Assembly (NCBI RefSeq): GCF_001899075.1
Contig: NZ_MKVA01000006.1
Coordinates: 124,001-188,000 of the forward strand
Source: Devosia sp. 67-54
GTDB lineage: Bacteria > Pseudomonadota > Alphaproteobacteria > Rhizobiales > Devosiaceae
DNA length: 64,000 bases
Direction: 5' to 3'
The notes under the pieces were generated by a model. It had not been told where the DNA came from. It made no database searches and saw nothing but the letters and a program-made list of their open reading frames with translations. Shown here piece by piece: positions 8,364 to 18,961 of the stretch. A program made the position numbers and the translations under genes. Every line of letters starts with the position of its first letter. Positions within the stretch are counted from its first letter, which is position 1.

Positions 8364-9365
8364 CTACCTCTGGGTGCGGGAATAGATGAGATTGGTGGCG
8401 ACGATCGAAATGATGAGCAGCAGCCCGAGCACGCACAGCTGCGTCGCCGGCAGCCATTGCGCCGTCAGCATGCCGGTCGAGATCACCGACAGCAGCCAGG
8501 CGGCAAGGAACGTGCCGAGAATGGTGCCGCGGCCGCCGAAAATATAGGTGCCGCCCAGCATGGCCATCAGCACCATCTGCAATTCCCCGCCGAGCCCGAG
8601 GTCGTAGCGTACCGAGCCGAGCCGCGACGCGGTCATCATGCCGGCCACGGCGCTGGCGAATCCCATGGCGAGGAACAGCATGAACTTGATGCGCCGGGCG
8701 CGGATGCCGGCATGCTGCGCCGCCACCTCGTTGGTGCCGATCTGGTAGATCTGCCGGCCCCAGATGGTGGCGCCGAGGAAGAAGGCGAGCGCGATGGTGA
8801 CCACCACGAAGATGATCACCGGCACCGGCACGCCCAGCCACAGGTCGTTGTTGATGCCGATGAAATAGTCCGGCAGCCGGATCGACTGGTCGCCGGCGAT
8901 GATCTGCGCCAGGCCGCGATAGAGCGTCAGCGTGCCGATGGTGACGATGATCGAGGGCAGTTGCATGCCGATCACCAGCACGGCGTTGAACGCACCCATC
9001 GCGATGCCGGCACCGAGCCCGACGAGGATCGCCAGCGGCATCGACTGCGTCGCCTGGTAGGTCCAGGCGAAGAGACACGCCGAGAGCGCCATGTTGGCGG
9101 CCGGCGACAGGTCGATCTCGCCGGCGATGATCACCATGGTCAGCACCAGGGCGACGATCGAGAATTCGGCATAGAGCGTGAAGCTCGACAGGATGTAGTT
9201 GATGTCGAGAAAGTAGGGGCTGATGCTGCTCGAGACGATGAAGGCGAGGACCAGCAGCACGAAGGTCATCGTCTCGGGGCGGATCAGGATCACCTGCCAG
9301 CGCGGCCGCGGCGGGGCGGCATCGAGCGCAGAGACGGCGGTGGGGGTTGAGGTCTGGTCGGTCAT
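8364..9365 (-). CDS. rhaQ: Sugar ABC transporter permease, RhaQ-like
   Basis: A 333-residue inner-membrane permease of the ribose/rhamnose (BPD_transp_2) class with about ten hydrophobic helices. The family signature GEIDLSPAANMALSA lies in the first third, and QLPSIIVTIGTLTLYRGLAQI is the conserved central helix. The ATG at 9365 follows the stop of the preceding permease by 2 bp; the frame remains open upstream only as an overlap with that gene. It pairs with the next permease to form the transmembrane channel. Confidence 0.88.
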   Translation of the reverse strand: MTDQTSTPTAVSALDAAPPRPRWQVILIRPETMTFVLLVLAFIVSSSISPYFLDINYILSSFTLYAEFSIVALVLTMVIIAGEIDLSPAANMALSACLFAWTYQATQSMPLAILVGLGAGIAMGAFNAVLVIGMQLPSIIVTIGTLTLYRGLAQIIAGDQSIRLPDYFIGINNDLWLGVPVPVIIFVVVTIALAFFLGATIWGRQIYQIGTNEVAAQHAGIRARRIKFMLFLAMGFASAVAGMMTASRLGSVRYDLGLGGELQMVLMAMLGGTYIFGGRGTILGTFLAAWLLSVISTGMLTAQWLPATQLCVLGLLLIISIVATNLIYSRTQR

Positions 9366-9367
9366 GG

Positions 9368-10356
9368 TCAGGCCCGCGCCCGTTGCGCCGCGAGGGCAGC
9401 GATGCCGCGCTGCCGCACCGAGCGGTCGATGAGGAGCGCGACGATGATCACCGCGCCATAGATGGCGCTTTGCGCCGTGCCGGGGATGCCGAGTAGCGGC
9501 AGCGCCGCCGACACGCAGCCGAGCAGCAGCACGCCCAGCACCACGCCCAGCACCGAGCCGACGCCGCCATTGATCGACACGCCGCCGATGACCACCGCCG
9601 CGATCACCTGGAATTCGAAGCCGGCGCCCGTGTTGGACGGGTTTACGAAGCCCCAGCGGCTCGCATACATGATGCCCGACAGGCCCGCGAGCGCACCCGA
9701 GATCGAGAACACCATCAGCGTGATGGCGTTGACGCGGATGCCGCGCAGCGGCGCCGCCGCCGGGTTGGAGCCGAGCGCGAACACCTGCCGGCCGACCCGC
9801 GTGTGGCTGGCGAACCAGTAGGTGAGGAGCGCCACGCCGAGCGCCATGAAGATGATCCACGGAATGCCCAGGATCGGCGAGGTGGTCGACATCGCCTTGA
9901 GCGCCGACGGGATGTATTGCCGGTCCACCTGCCGCGCGTCGGAGATGATGAAGGTGAGGCCGCGATAGAGGTTGAGCGTGCCCAGCGTCACGATGATCGA
10001 CGGCAGGCGGAACAGCGTGGTCAGCGCGCCATTGACGAACCCGAGCCCGAGTCCCACGCCGATCGACACGAGGAAACCGAGATACCACGGAATTTCCGGG
10101 TGGAACTTGAACATCATCGCCGTGACCATGGCGGCGAAGGCCTGCGTCGAGCCGATGGAAAGATCGACGTGGCGGGCCACCAGCACCAGCATCTGCCCCA
10201 TGGCGCCGATCATGATCAGCGGCGTCAGCAGCAGGATGATGCGCAAATATTCGAGCGACAGGAAGCGCGGCTTGGCGATGCCGACGGCGATGACGAACAG
10301 CACGATCATCACCGCGATGCCGGTCTCGCGGCGGAGCAGGATGGAACGGAGCGCGT

Positions 10357-10360
<4 letters not shown>
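9368..10360 (-). CDS. rhaP: Sugar ABC transporter permease, RhaP-like
   Basis: A 330-residue permease homologous to its neighbour. It has the RHVDLSIGSTQAFAAM signature, the RLPSIIVTLGTLNLYRGLTFI helix and a GAGFEFQVIAAVVIGGVSINGGVGS-type C-terminal region. Its ATG overlaps the rhaT stop by 4 bp (ATGA), so translation is coupled. It is a subunit of the same importer as rhaS, rhaT and rhaQ. Confidence 0.88.
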
Positions 10361-11880
<1,520 letters not shown>

Positions 11881-11882
11881 GC

Positions 11883-12914
11883 TCAGCGTCCCGCCGGCAC
11901 GGGCGAGTCGGGGTCGATCAGCTTCTGCGCCTTGAGATCTGACCAGAAGGCGGCGGGGATCGGCGCATCGGCATGCGCGATGTTTTCGCGAACCTCGCTC
12001 GGCTTCGCCGCGCCGGGGATCACCGAGACCACGATGGGGTGGGCGAGCACGAATTGCAGCGCCGCCGCGGGCAGGGCGACGTTGTGCGCCTTGCACACCG
12101 CCTCGATGCCGCGCACGCGCGCCTGCACCTCGGGTGAGGCCTTGCCGTAGGCGTAGTGCGCCGGCCCGGACGAGCCGGTGACGAGGATGCCCGAGGCGAA
12201 CGGCGCGCCGATGATCACCGAGACGCCGCGCTTTTGCAGCTCGGCCATGCCGCGATGCAGGCTCCGCTGGTCGAGCAGCGTGTAGGGCATCGCCACGAGG
12301 CAGAAATCGAGGTCGACCAGCGGCGCCACCGTCTCCAGCGCCTCGTCGGTATTGATGCCCATGCCATAGGCCTGGATATCGCCGGAGCGCTTCAGCTCCT
12401 GCAGCGCCTTCACCCCGGACTCGCTGATTTCCTTTTTGCTCTGCGCGAACCGCTCGCCCTGGTAGCCCGCATCGAGGTCGTGGATCACCAGCGCATCGAC
12501 GGTATCGAGCGCCAGCCGCTGCAGCGCCTGCTCGTAGGAGCGCATCACGCCATCGTAGGAATAGTCCCACACGACCTCGAAATTGAGCCCGCCGGTCCAC
12601 GGCGAACGGTCGAAGCTCTTGGGGTCCTGCGGGCGCTTGAGGGTGCGGCCGACCTTGGTGCTGATCTTGAACTCGCCGCGCGGCTTGCTGCGCAAATAGC
12701 CGCCAAGCCGATGCTCGCTGAGGCCGCGGCCGTACCAGGGCGCGGTGTCGTAATAGCGCACGCCGGCGTCCCAGGCGGCGTCGAGCGTGGCCTTCACGTC
12801 GGCCTCGTCGACCCGGCCGTAGAGTTCGCCCAGATGCGCGCTGCCGAAGCCGAAGGCGGGCAGGCTGAGGCTCGTCGAGGCGACCTTTCGCAAGGCCTGA
12901 GTGGCGTTGGGCAA
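11883..12914 (-). CDS. Aldo/keto reductase, probable sugar 1-dehydrogenase
   Basis: A 343-residue aldo/keto reductase of the D-threo-aldose / L-fucose 1-dehydrogenase-like group, first gene of the leftward operon. AKR features: the catalytic Asp/Tyr region YDTAPWYGRGLSEHRLG, ISTKVGR with the catalytic Lys, ALVIHDLD, and SVIPGAAKPSEV for NADP binding. In this cluster it probably oxidises L-rhamnose (or L-fucose) to the aldonolactone, which the amidohydrolase would open. I prefer the TTG at 12914, which has GGGAGAG five bases upstream; a TTG at 12950 gives a longer frame with a weak ribosome site. Confidence 0.83.
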   Translation of the reverse strand: MPNATQALRKVASTSLSLPAFGFGSAHLGELYGRVDEADVKATLDAAWDAGVRYYDTAPWYGRGLSEHRLGGYLRSKPRGEFKISTKVGRTLKRPQDPKSFDRSPWTGGLNFEVVWDYSYDGVMRSYEQALQRLALDTVDALVIHDLDAGYQGERFAQSKKEISESGVKALQELKRSGDIQAYGMGINTDEALETVAPLVDLDFCLVAMPYTLLDQRSLHRGMAELQKRGVSVIIGAPFASGILVTGSSGPAHYAYGKASPEVQARVRGIEAVCKAHNVALPAAALQFVLAHPIVVSVIPGAAKPSEVRENIAHADAPIPAAFWSDLKAQKLIDPDSPVPAGR

Positions 12915-12977
12915 AGCTGCTCTCCCATGTCGGACCGGCGGGCTGTGCAACGCCCGCTCTCGTGCTTGTCTGTAAGG

Positions 12978-12988
12978 TTGTCAGACAA
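12978..12988. promoter_or_regulatory. FadR-type GntR operator in the divergent promoter region
   Basis: TTGTCAGACAA is a perfect palindrome and fits the FadR-subfamily GntR consensus TNGTNNNACNA exactly. Half-sites flank it: CTTGTC at 12965-12970 and TTTGACAAG at 12996-13004. It lies between the two divergent arms of the sugar cluster, which itself encodes a FadR-type regulator at 16045. That regulator is the obvious candidate to bind here and control both arms. Confidence 0.72.
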
Positions 12989-13086
12989 AAATTAGTTTGA
13001 CAAGTTTTTATCTTCTCCGCCATCCTGTCAATGCTCGTGAACCGTCGCACCAAGACGACGGCACGCCCGAGGGAGCTGCGCACAGC

Positions 13087-13974
13087 ATGGAAATCGGCGG
13101 GACTTACCCGATGCTCTATGCCTTTTTCGACGAGGCCGGCCGGCTGCGCCGCGACGCCGTGGCGCGCCAGGTCGAGGCGTCGCTGGCGGCGGGTGCCTCC
13201 GGAATCGCCGTGCTCGGCCTCGGCACCGAGGTGCACAAGCTCGGCCGCGACGAGCGCCGCGCGCTGGTCGAGTGGACCATCGCCGACGTCGCCGGCCGCG
13301 TGCCGGTGGCGGTGACGGTGGCCGACGGCAACGTCCCCGACATGATCGACAGCGCCCGCTTCGCCCGCGATGCCGGCGCCGTCTGGCTGATCCTGCAGCC
13401 GCCGCGCCCGCCGGCGAGCGGCGCGCATCTCATCGAATTCTTCGGCGCCGTCGCCGATGCGGTCGATTGTCCGGTGGGCATCCAGAACGCCCCGGAATTT
13501 CTCGGCATCGGCTTGTCGCCCACCGACCTGCTGGCGCTCAACGCCGCTCACCCCAACATCACAGTGGTCAAGGCCGAAAGCACCGCGCTGACCGTCGCCG
13601 GAATCATCGCCGAGCTGGGTGGGCGGATGCGCGTGTTCAACGGCCGCGCCGGCTTCGAGCTGCTCGACAATCTGCGCGCCGGGGTCAACGGCATGATCCC
13701 CGGCACCGAAACCATCGACCTGCAAATCGGCATCGAACGCGCCTTGCGCGCCGGCGACGAAAGCCGCGCCGAAGAGCTCTATCGCAAGCTGCTGCCGGCC
13801 GTGGCCTTCATGATGCAGGGACTGGCGACGTTCCTGCTCTATGGCAAGCTCATCGCGGCGCACCGGCTGGGCATCGCCCCCAGCGAGAACCGCATTCCAT
13901 CCGATACCGCAACCCCAACCGGCCTCGACTGGGCGCGGCGCTTCGCCGCCGAGCTCGGCCCGCTGCCGGCCTGA
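13087..13974 (+). CDS. DapA/NAL-family aldolase, probable 2-keto-3-deoxy sugar acid aldolase
   Basis: A 295-residue TIM-barrel class I aldolase of the dihydrodipicolinate synthase / N-acetylneuraminate lyase family. The Schiff-base lysine is in ITVVKAES (about K162). The tyrosine usually found in the YN-P motif is replaced: the segment reads GIQNAP, with Gln at about position 133. The cluster suggests cleavage of 2-keto-3-deoxy-L-rhamnonate to pyruvate and lactaldehyde, but the Tyr-to-Gln change makes the exact chemistry uncertain. It is first in the rightward operon; ATG at 13087 has GGGAG upstream. The next gene starts 11 bp after its stop. Confidence 0.82.
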   Translation: MEIGGTYPMLYAFFDEAGRLRRDAVARQVEASLAAGASGIAVLGLGTEVHKLGRDERRALVEWTIADVAGRVPVAVTVADGNVPDMIDSARFARDAGAVWLILQPPRPPASGAHLIEFFGAVADAVDCPVGIQNAPEFLGIGLSPTDLLALNAAHPNITVVKAESTALTVAGIIAELGGRMRVFNGRAGFELLDNLRAGVNGMIPGTETIDLQIGIERALRAGDESRAEELYRKLLPAVAFMMQGLATFLLYGKLIAAHRLGIAPSENRIPSDTATPTGLDWARRFAAELGPLPA

Positions 13975-13985
13975 CCGGAGCCACC

Positions 13986-15158
13986 ATGCCTCGCATCAAG
14001 GACGTTCGCACCACCATCTACGAATGGGTCGGCCCTGTCGCCCCCATGCCGCCGCACTTCTGCACCACGGCGAGCGACCTCGTGGCGGACGTCACCGGCT
14101 CCATCGCCAGCTTCCGCTTTCTCGGCTGGCTGGTGGTCGAGCTCGAGCTTGACGACGGCACCATCGGCATCGGCAATTCGGCGCTGGCCCCGCACGCGGT
14201 CAAGACCACCATCGACACGTACCTCAAGCCGCTGCTGATCGGCACCGACCCGCTCGACAGCGAATACATCTGGCAGTCGATGTACCGCCGCACGCTGCCC
14301 TTCGGCCGCAAGGGCATCGGCATGACGGCGATCAGCGCCGTCGACCTCGCGGTGTGGGACGCCAAGGGCAAGCTCCTCAAGCAGCCGGTGTTCAAGCTGC
14401 TCGGCGGCCGCACCAAGCCGAAGATTCCGGTCTATGCCAGCCGTCTCTATTCGCAGCCGCTCGATACGCTCTACAGCGAGGCCAAGGCCTATGCCGAAGA
14501 GGGTTTCAAAGCGGTGAAGCTGCGCTTCGGCTGGGGCCCGAAGGATGGCCTCGAGGGCATGCACAAGAACGTCGATCTCGTCCGCACCACGCGCGAGGCG
14601 GTGGGCGATACTGTCGATATCATGGCCGATTGCTACATGGGCTGGAACGTCGAATACGCCAAGCGCATGCTGCGCCTGCTGGCGCCGTTCAACATGCGCT
14701 GGGTCGAGGAACCGGTGGTTGCGGACGACCTGTATGGCTATGCCGAGCTCAGGGCGCTGAACCTCGTCAACATCTCGGGCGGCGAGCATGAGTACACGCT
14801 CGCCGGCTTCCGCGACGCGCTGGCTCTCAAGGCCTTCGATATCGCCCAGCCCGACATCAATCGCGTCGGCGGCATCACGGCGGCCAAGAAGATCGCCGAT
14901 CTGTGCGAGGCAAACGATATTCTGTTCATTCCGCATGCGGGGCAGATGCACAATTACCACGTCACCATGTCGAGCTATGCCGCGCCGATCTCGGAATATT
15001 TCCCCAAGGTGCCGGTGGAAGTGGGCAACGAGCTGTTCTGGTACATCTTCGACGGTGAACCCGTCGCCAGGGACGGCTTCATCGACCTCGATGACGGCAA
15101 GCCCGGCTTCGGGCTGGCGCTGAAGCCGGTCGACAGCAACTTCAAGCTGACCAGGTAG
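13986..15158 (+). CDS. Enolase-superfamily acid-sugar dehydratase (RhmD/LyxD-like)
   Basis: A 390-residue member of the mandelate racemase group, which abstract a proton alpha to a carboxylate with Mg2+. Visible features: ISAVDLAVWDAKGK capping region, FKAVKLRFGWGP at the second-strand base site, metal ligands in DIMADCYMGW, RWVEEP and SGGEHEY, and the catalytic FIPHAGQ. It is related to, but clearly different from, the second dehydratase in this cluster (17201). The likely product is a 2-keto-3-deoxy acid from L-rhamnonate, L-lyxonate, L-fuconate or a similar acid; which one is not readable from sequence. Confidence 0.82.
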   Translation: MPRIKDVRTTIYEWVGPVAPMPPHFCTTASDLVADVTGSIASFRFLGWLVVELELDDGTIGIGNSALAPHAVKTTIDTYLKPLLIGTDPLDSEYIWQSMYRRTLPFGRKGIGMTAISAVDLAVWDAKGKLLKQPVFKLLGGRTKPKIPVYASRLYSQPLDTLYSEAKAYAEEGFKAVKLRFGWGPKDGLEGMHKNVDLVRTTREAVGDTVDIMADCYMGWNVEYAKRMLRLLAPFNMRWVEEPVVADDLYGYAELRALNLVNISGGEHEYTLAGFRDALALKAFDIAQPDINRVGGITAAKKIADLCEANDILFIPHAGQMHNYHVTMSSYAAPISEYFPKVPVEVGNELFWYIFDGEPVARDGFIDLDDGKPGFGLALKPVDSNFKLTR

Positions 15159-15166
15159 AGGCGGCG

Positions 15167-16048
15167 ATGCCGAACTTCCCCATCATCGACACGCACCTGC
15201 ATATCTGGGACCAGACGCGGCTCAAATACTCGGCCTTCGAGGGCAGCCCGCTGTTCGGGCATCCCTATCACGTCGAGGACTACCAGCGCGATTGCGGCAC
15301 GCTGCAGGTCGAGACGATGGTGTTCCTCGAATGCTACGCCGATTTCTGGGAAGGCGGCGGGCAGTACATCGAGGAAGTCGAGTTCGTCGAGGAGGAGGCG
15401 AGGCGCGACCCGCGCATCCGCCGCATCATCGCCATGGCGCCGCTCGAATGGGGCGCGAAGGTCGAGCCGATGCTGACCGAGATGCGCGACGGGCATCCCC
15501 TGGTCGGCGGCATCCGCCGCATCATGGAGTTCGACAAGGACCCGCGCGCCCTGACCCTCAGCCCTGGCTTCATCGACGGCGTGAACCTGCTCGAAACGTT
15601 CGGCTGGACCTTCGACATCAACCCCAACTACACGCAGATGGACATCATCCGCGAATGGGTGCCGAAGATCAGCTCCGGCGTGCCGATGATTCTCGATCAT
15701 TGCGGCAAGCCGGGGATCAAGCAGGGCGCCATTGCGCAGTTCCGCGAAGACATGGCCGACCTGGCGCGCTATCCGAACATGTGGATCAAGCTGTCGGACC
15801 TGCCGCCCTACGCCGGCCCGAACTGGACGCGCGCCGATCTGAGGCCCTATATCGAGGCGACGCTCGATGCCTTCGGGCCCGAGCGCACCATCTATGCGGG
15901 CGACTATCCGATCTTGCTGCAATCCACCAACCTCACCGAGTGGGTCGACGTGCTCGACGAGGCCTTTGCCGATCTCGGCCTGACTGAGGCCGAGACGCGC
16001 CGGATCTATCGCGACAACGCCATCGACTTCTATCGCCTGGATCTGTGA
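15167..16048 (+). CDS. Amidohydrolase-2 family lactonase, probable L-rhamnono-/L-fucono-lactonase
   Basis: A 293-residue metal-dependent TIM-barrel hydrolase of the amidohydrolase 2 family. It starts with the metal-binding IDTHLHIWD motif, has ILDHCGKPG in the middle, and ends with YAGDYPI, the usual position of the metal-binding Asp. Members in sugar clusters open aldono-1,4- or 1,5-lactones, which fits the step between the sugar dehydrogenase and the dehydratases. ATG at 15167 lies 8 bp after the dehydratase stop. Its stop overlaps the GntR start (GTGA). Confidence 0.85.
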   Translation: MPNFPIIDTHLHIWDQTRLKYSAFEGSPLFGHPYHVEDYQRDCGTLQVETMVFLECYADFWEGGGQYIEEVEFVEEEARRDPRIRRIIAMAPLEWGAKVEPMLTEMRDGHPLVGGIRRIMEFDKDPRALTLSPGFIDGVNLLETFGWTFDINPNYTQMDIIREWVPKISSGVPMILDHCGKPGIKQGAIAQFREDMADLARYPNMWIKLSDLPPYAGPNWTRADLRPYIEATLDAFGPERTIYAGDYPILLQSTNLTEWVDVLDEAFADLGLTEAETRRIYRDNAIDFYRLDL

Positions 16049-16875
16049 GGCGGCTCGTGGCGGACAAGGCGAAAGCGGAGGTTCTGGAGACGGCGGACGG
16101 CGGCCCCGACGCCTTCGCCGACCTGCTCGATGCGGCCCGCGCCGCCGGCCAGAAGGCCGATTTCGGCGGCGGCGCGCTGGAGCGCCGCTCGATCTCCGAG
16201 CAGGTCGCCAATCGCATCCTCGCCATGATCAAATCGGGCAACCTCAAATCCGGCGACCGCCTGCCCACCGAGGCGCAGATGGGCATCGCCTTCGGCATTT
16301 CCCGGCCGCCGCTGCGCGAGGCGCTGAAGGCGCTGACGCTGATGGGCGTGCTGGAGAGCCGGCAGGGCGGCCGCTACACCGTCACCGATCTGTCGCCCAG
16401 CCGGCTGGTCGCCCCCTTCAACGTCATGCTCTCGGTGAGCGACTACGACGTGCACGAGCATTTCGAGGCGCGCGCCGTGGTCGATTGCGAGCTGGTGCGC
16501 CTCTGCACCGAGCGCGCCACGCCCGAGCAGCGCGCCCGCATCATGCAGCATGCCGTCGACGGCAAGGCGTTCTTCCACGACGCGGTGGCCTTCCGCCTGC
16601 TCGATATCGAGTTCCACCAATCGCTCAACGACGCCGCGCAGAACCGGCTGCTGAGCGCGCTGGCGCAGGGGCTCTACGACATCGGCCTCGATGTCCGCCG
16701 CGTGGCGAGCGCCATTCCCGGCAACATCGAGGTCTCGGTCGGCCAGCACATCGAGGTTGCGACCGCGGTGATGGAGCGCAACGCCGCCGCCGCCGTCGAC
16801 GCCTACCGCCGCCATCTCGAGCACGTCCGCGACACCACCATCACCGCCATGTCCAGGGCCCGCACCGCATCCTGA
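16045..16875 (+). CDS. GntR-family (FadR subfamily) transcriptional regulator of the sugar cluster
   Basis: A 276-residue regulator with an unusually long N-terminal extension of about 45 residues before the winged helix. The HTH begins at [17 protein letters not shown] and includes [25 protein letters not shown]. The C-terminal all-helical FCD domain has DIEFHQSL, where a metal/ligand His is common. The GTG at 16045 overlaps the lactonase stop by 4 bp; another in-frame GTG at 16057 is possible. It probably represses both arms by binding the TTGTCAGACAA palindrome at 12978 and releases it with a pathway intermediate. Confidence 0.87.
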   Translation: MRRLVADKAKAEVLETADGGPDAFADLLDAARAAGQKADFGGGALERRSISEQVANRILAMIKSGNLKSGDRLPTEAQMGIAFGISRPPLREALKALTLMGVLESRQGGRYTVTDLSPSRLVAPFNVMLSVSDYDVHEHFEARAVVDCELVRLCTERATPEQRARIMQHAVDGKAFFHDAVAFRLLDIEFHQSLNDAAQNRLLSALAQGLYDIGLDVRRVASAIPGNIEVSVGQHIEVATAVMERNAAAAVDAYRRHLEHVRDTTITAMSRARTAS

Positions 16876-16886
16876 GGAAATCGCCA

Positions 16887-17204
16887 ATGTCCGAACAGAT
16901 CGCCTTCCGCATGAACTTGTTTCCCGGCCAGGCGCGCGAATACCGCAAGCGCCACGACGAGATTTTCCCCGAGCTCGTCAAGGCGCTGAAGGATGCCGGC
17001 GTCTCCGACTATTCCATCTGGCTCGACCCGGAGGCCAACCATCTGTTCGGCATCCTGACCCGCACCGACGACCACGGCATGGACAAATTGCCCGACACCG
17101 AGATCATGAAGCGCTGGTGGGCCCATATGGCCGATATCATGGCGACCAATGCCGACGACCAGCCGGTGCAGATTCCGTTGCAGCGGGTCTTCTATCTCAA
17201 GTGA
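16887..17204 (+). CDS. rhaM: L-rhamnose mutarotase
   Basis: A 105-residue protein of the RhaM/RhaU family, which interconverts alpha and beta anomers of L-rhamnose. The family pattern is clear: [23 protein letters not shown] at the N-terminus, [16 protein letters not shown] in the middle and the C-terminal [12 protein letters not shown] and LQRVFYLK. It is one of the best markers that the cluster handles L-rhamnose. The ATG has GAGGAAA upstream, and its stop overlaps the next start (GTGA). Confidence 0.92.
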   Translation: MSEQIAFRMNLFPGQAREYRKRHDEIFPELVKALKDAGVSDYSIWLDPEANHLFGILTRTDDHGMDKLPDTEIMKRWWAHMADIMATNADDQPVQIPLQRVFYLK

Positions 17205-18385
17205 GCACGCCCTTCATCATCAAGGCGGTGCGCGTCTACACCATGGCCCCGTCGGCCAAGGCCGGCACCTACTTCAAATCGGGCGAGGCCAAACACTGGC
17301 TGGTCGACACGCTGATTTCCAACCCCATGTCGGGCTACGCGAAATATCGCGACCGGCGGTCGAGCTGGGGCATCGGCGTGCTGAGCTCGCTGGTGGTCGA
17401 GATCGAAGCGGCCGACGGCACCATCGGCGTCGCCACCGGTTCGGGCGGCATGCCGGCCGCCTGGTTGATCAGGCACCATTTCAGCCGCTTCCTCGTCGGC
17501 GAGGACGCGCGCAACATCAATCGCATCTGGGATGAGATGTATCGCGCTTCGCTGCCCTATGGCCGCAAGGGGCTGCCGATCATGGCCATCAGCGCCGTCG
17601 ATCTGGCGCTGTGGGATCTGAACGGCAAGCTCCGCCACGAGCCGGTGTACAACCTGATCGGCGGGCTGAGCCGCGACGAAATAACGTTCTACTGCACCGG
17701 TCCGGATGCCGGGGCCATCAAGGCCATGGGCTTCTGGGGCGCCAAGGTGCCGCTGCCGCACAGCCATTTCGACGGCGAGGCGGGCCTCCGCGCCAATGTC
17801 GACTTCCTGCGCCGGCACCGCGCCGCGATCGGCCCCGACTTCCGCCTGATGGTCGACTGCTACATGTCGCTCGACGTGCAGTACGCCATCCGCCTCGCCG
17901 AGGCCTGCAAGGACCTCGACATCTACTGGTGGGAGGAGGTGCTGTCGCCCGAGGACGTCGAGGGCTACCGCCAGATCAAGCAGGCGCACCCCACGCTCAA
18001 ATGGACCACCGGCGAGCACGAATACACCCGTTACGGCTTCCGCCGGCTGATCGAGGAACGCACCATCGACATCCTGCAGCCCGATGTGATGTGGGTGGGC
18101 GGCCTCACCGAGCTGCTGAAGATCGCCGCCCACGCCGCCGCCTACGACATCCCCGTGATCCCGCATGGCAGCGGGCCGTATTCCTACCACTTCATCGCCA
18201 GCCAGACCGGCCCCGCCTTCTGCGAATACGTCGCCGCCAGCCCCGACGGGCAATCCATCATGCCGGTGTTCGGCGAGCTGTTCGTGGGCGAGGCGATGCC
18301 GGAGCAGGGCAGGCTGAAGCTCGGCGACCGCCCGGGCTTCGGCATGGAGCTGCGCGACAAGGCGATGCTGGTGGCGGTCGAGTAG
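17201..18385 (+). CDS. rhmD: L-rhamnonate dehydratase
   Basis: A 394-residue enolase-superfamily enzyme close to RhmD, which converts L-rhamnonate to 2-keto-3-deoxy-L-rhamnonate. Features: [22 protein letters not shown]-terminal loop, [24 protein letters not shown] in place of the KxK motif, metal ligands in [15 protein letters not shown] and TTGEHEYTR, and [11 protein letters not shown] with the catalytic His. The GTG at 17201 overlaps the mutarotase stop by 4 bp. It ends the rightward arm. Together with the other dehydratase at 13986 the cluster has two acid-sugar dehydratases. Confidence 0.88.
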   Translation: MSTPFIIKAVRVYTMAPSAKAGTYFKSGEAKHWLVDTLISNPMSGYAKYRDRRSSWGIGVLSSLVVEIEAADGTIGVATGSGGMPAAWLIRHHFSRFLVGEDARNINRIWDEMYRASLPYGRKGLPIMAISAVDLALWDLNGKLRHEPVYNLIGGLSRDEITFYCTGPDAGAIKAMGFWGAKVPLPHSHFDGEAGLRANVDFLRRHRAAIGPDFRLMVDCYMSLDVQYAIRLAEACKDLDIYWWEEVLSPEDVEGYRQIKQAHPTLKWTTGEHEYTRYGFRRLIEERTIDILQPDVMWVGGLTELLKIAAHAAAYDIPVIPHGSGPYSYHFIASQTGPAFCEYVAASPDGQSIMPVFGELFVGEAMPEQGRLKLGDRPGFGMELRDKAMLVAVE

Positions 18386-18392
18386 ACCGCCC

Positions 18393-18485
18393 CATCGTCA
18401 TTCCCGCGCACGCGGAAATCCAGGTCAGGTTTGCGGACGTCCGAAAGCATCGCCTGGATTCCCCGCTGTCGCGGGGAAGACGATG
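18393..18485. repeat. Paired palindromic intergenic repeat (REP-like)
   Basis: Arms at 18393-18424 and 18453-18485 are imperfect inverted copies (CATCGTCATTCCCGCG... against ...CGCGGGGAAGACGATG), each with an inner hairpin. It is similar in design and partly in sequence (GTCATTCCCGC / GTCATCCCCGC) to the element at 5121. It lies after rhmD and before the tRNA gene, where it could also slow transcription from the sugar operon. Confidence 0.72.
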
Positions 18486-18593
18486 TGGACGAGGGGTGAG
18501 TTTGGTGACACTGGCTGCGCCGCTGCCTCGCGGGCAACCCGTCGTTCGACGCAGTTGCTCCCGTCCGCCATCTCCAGTAAGAAGCGAGCCAGT

Positions 18594-18667
18594 GCGGGTG
18601 TAGCTCAATGGTAGAGCAGAAGCTTCCCAAGCTTACGACGAGGGTTCGATTCCCTTCACCCGCTCCA
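18594..18667 (+). tRNA. tRNA-Gly (anticodon CCC)
   Basis: A complete cloverleaf: acceptor GCGGGTG/CACCCGC, D-arm TAGCTCAATGGTAGAGCA, anticodon loop TTCCCAA giving anticodon CCC (reads GGG), T-arm AGGGTTCGATTCCCTT, discriminator T and an encoded CCA. The first anticodon-stem pair (G-A) is a mismatch. The T-arm and acceptor are intact and no integrase abuts the gene. Confidence 0.93.
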
Positions 18668-18961
18668 AGCACTTGGCAGCTAGACCCGGAAATCTGGCTC
18701 TGATGCCGGCGTCAATGCCGATCGCAGGTGCGATGCGGGTGATTCTTGAAACCATCCGACCGCAATTTCACCGGCCTATGGCGTCCCGCGGAAGGCCGAC
18801 CCGATGCGGCTCGGACTCCTCGCCCGCATTGGTTGGCAATCTTCCCGACTCCAGATTGGCGATCACTTTTCAAATGGACGTTGCGCGCGTGTGATAGTTG
18901 CCGCCGACCACAACAGGGGCGCGTTCAATACGCCGACGAGTGTGGGCCGCGAACCGCGCAG

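Noticed and set aside
18594-18667. tRNA-Gly as the integration site of the island
   Set aside because: The integrase is about 5.7 kb away with apparently backbone genes between, and a truncated GT2 gene abuts the integrase. The GT2 gene is a better attachment site.
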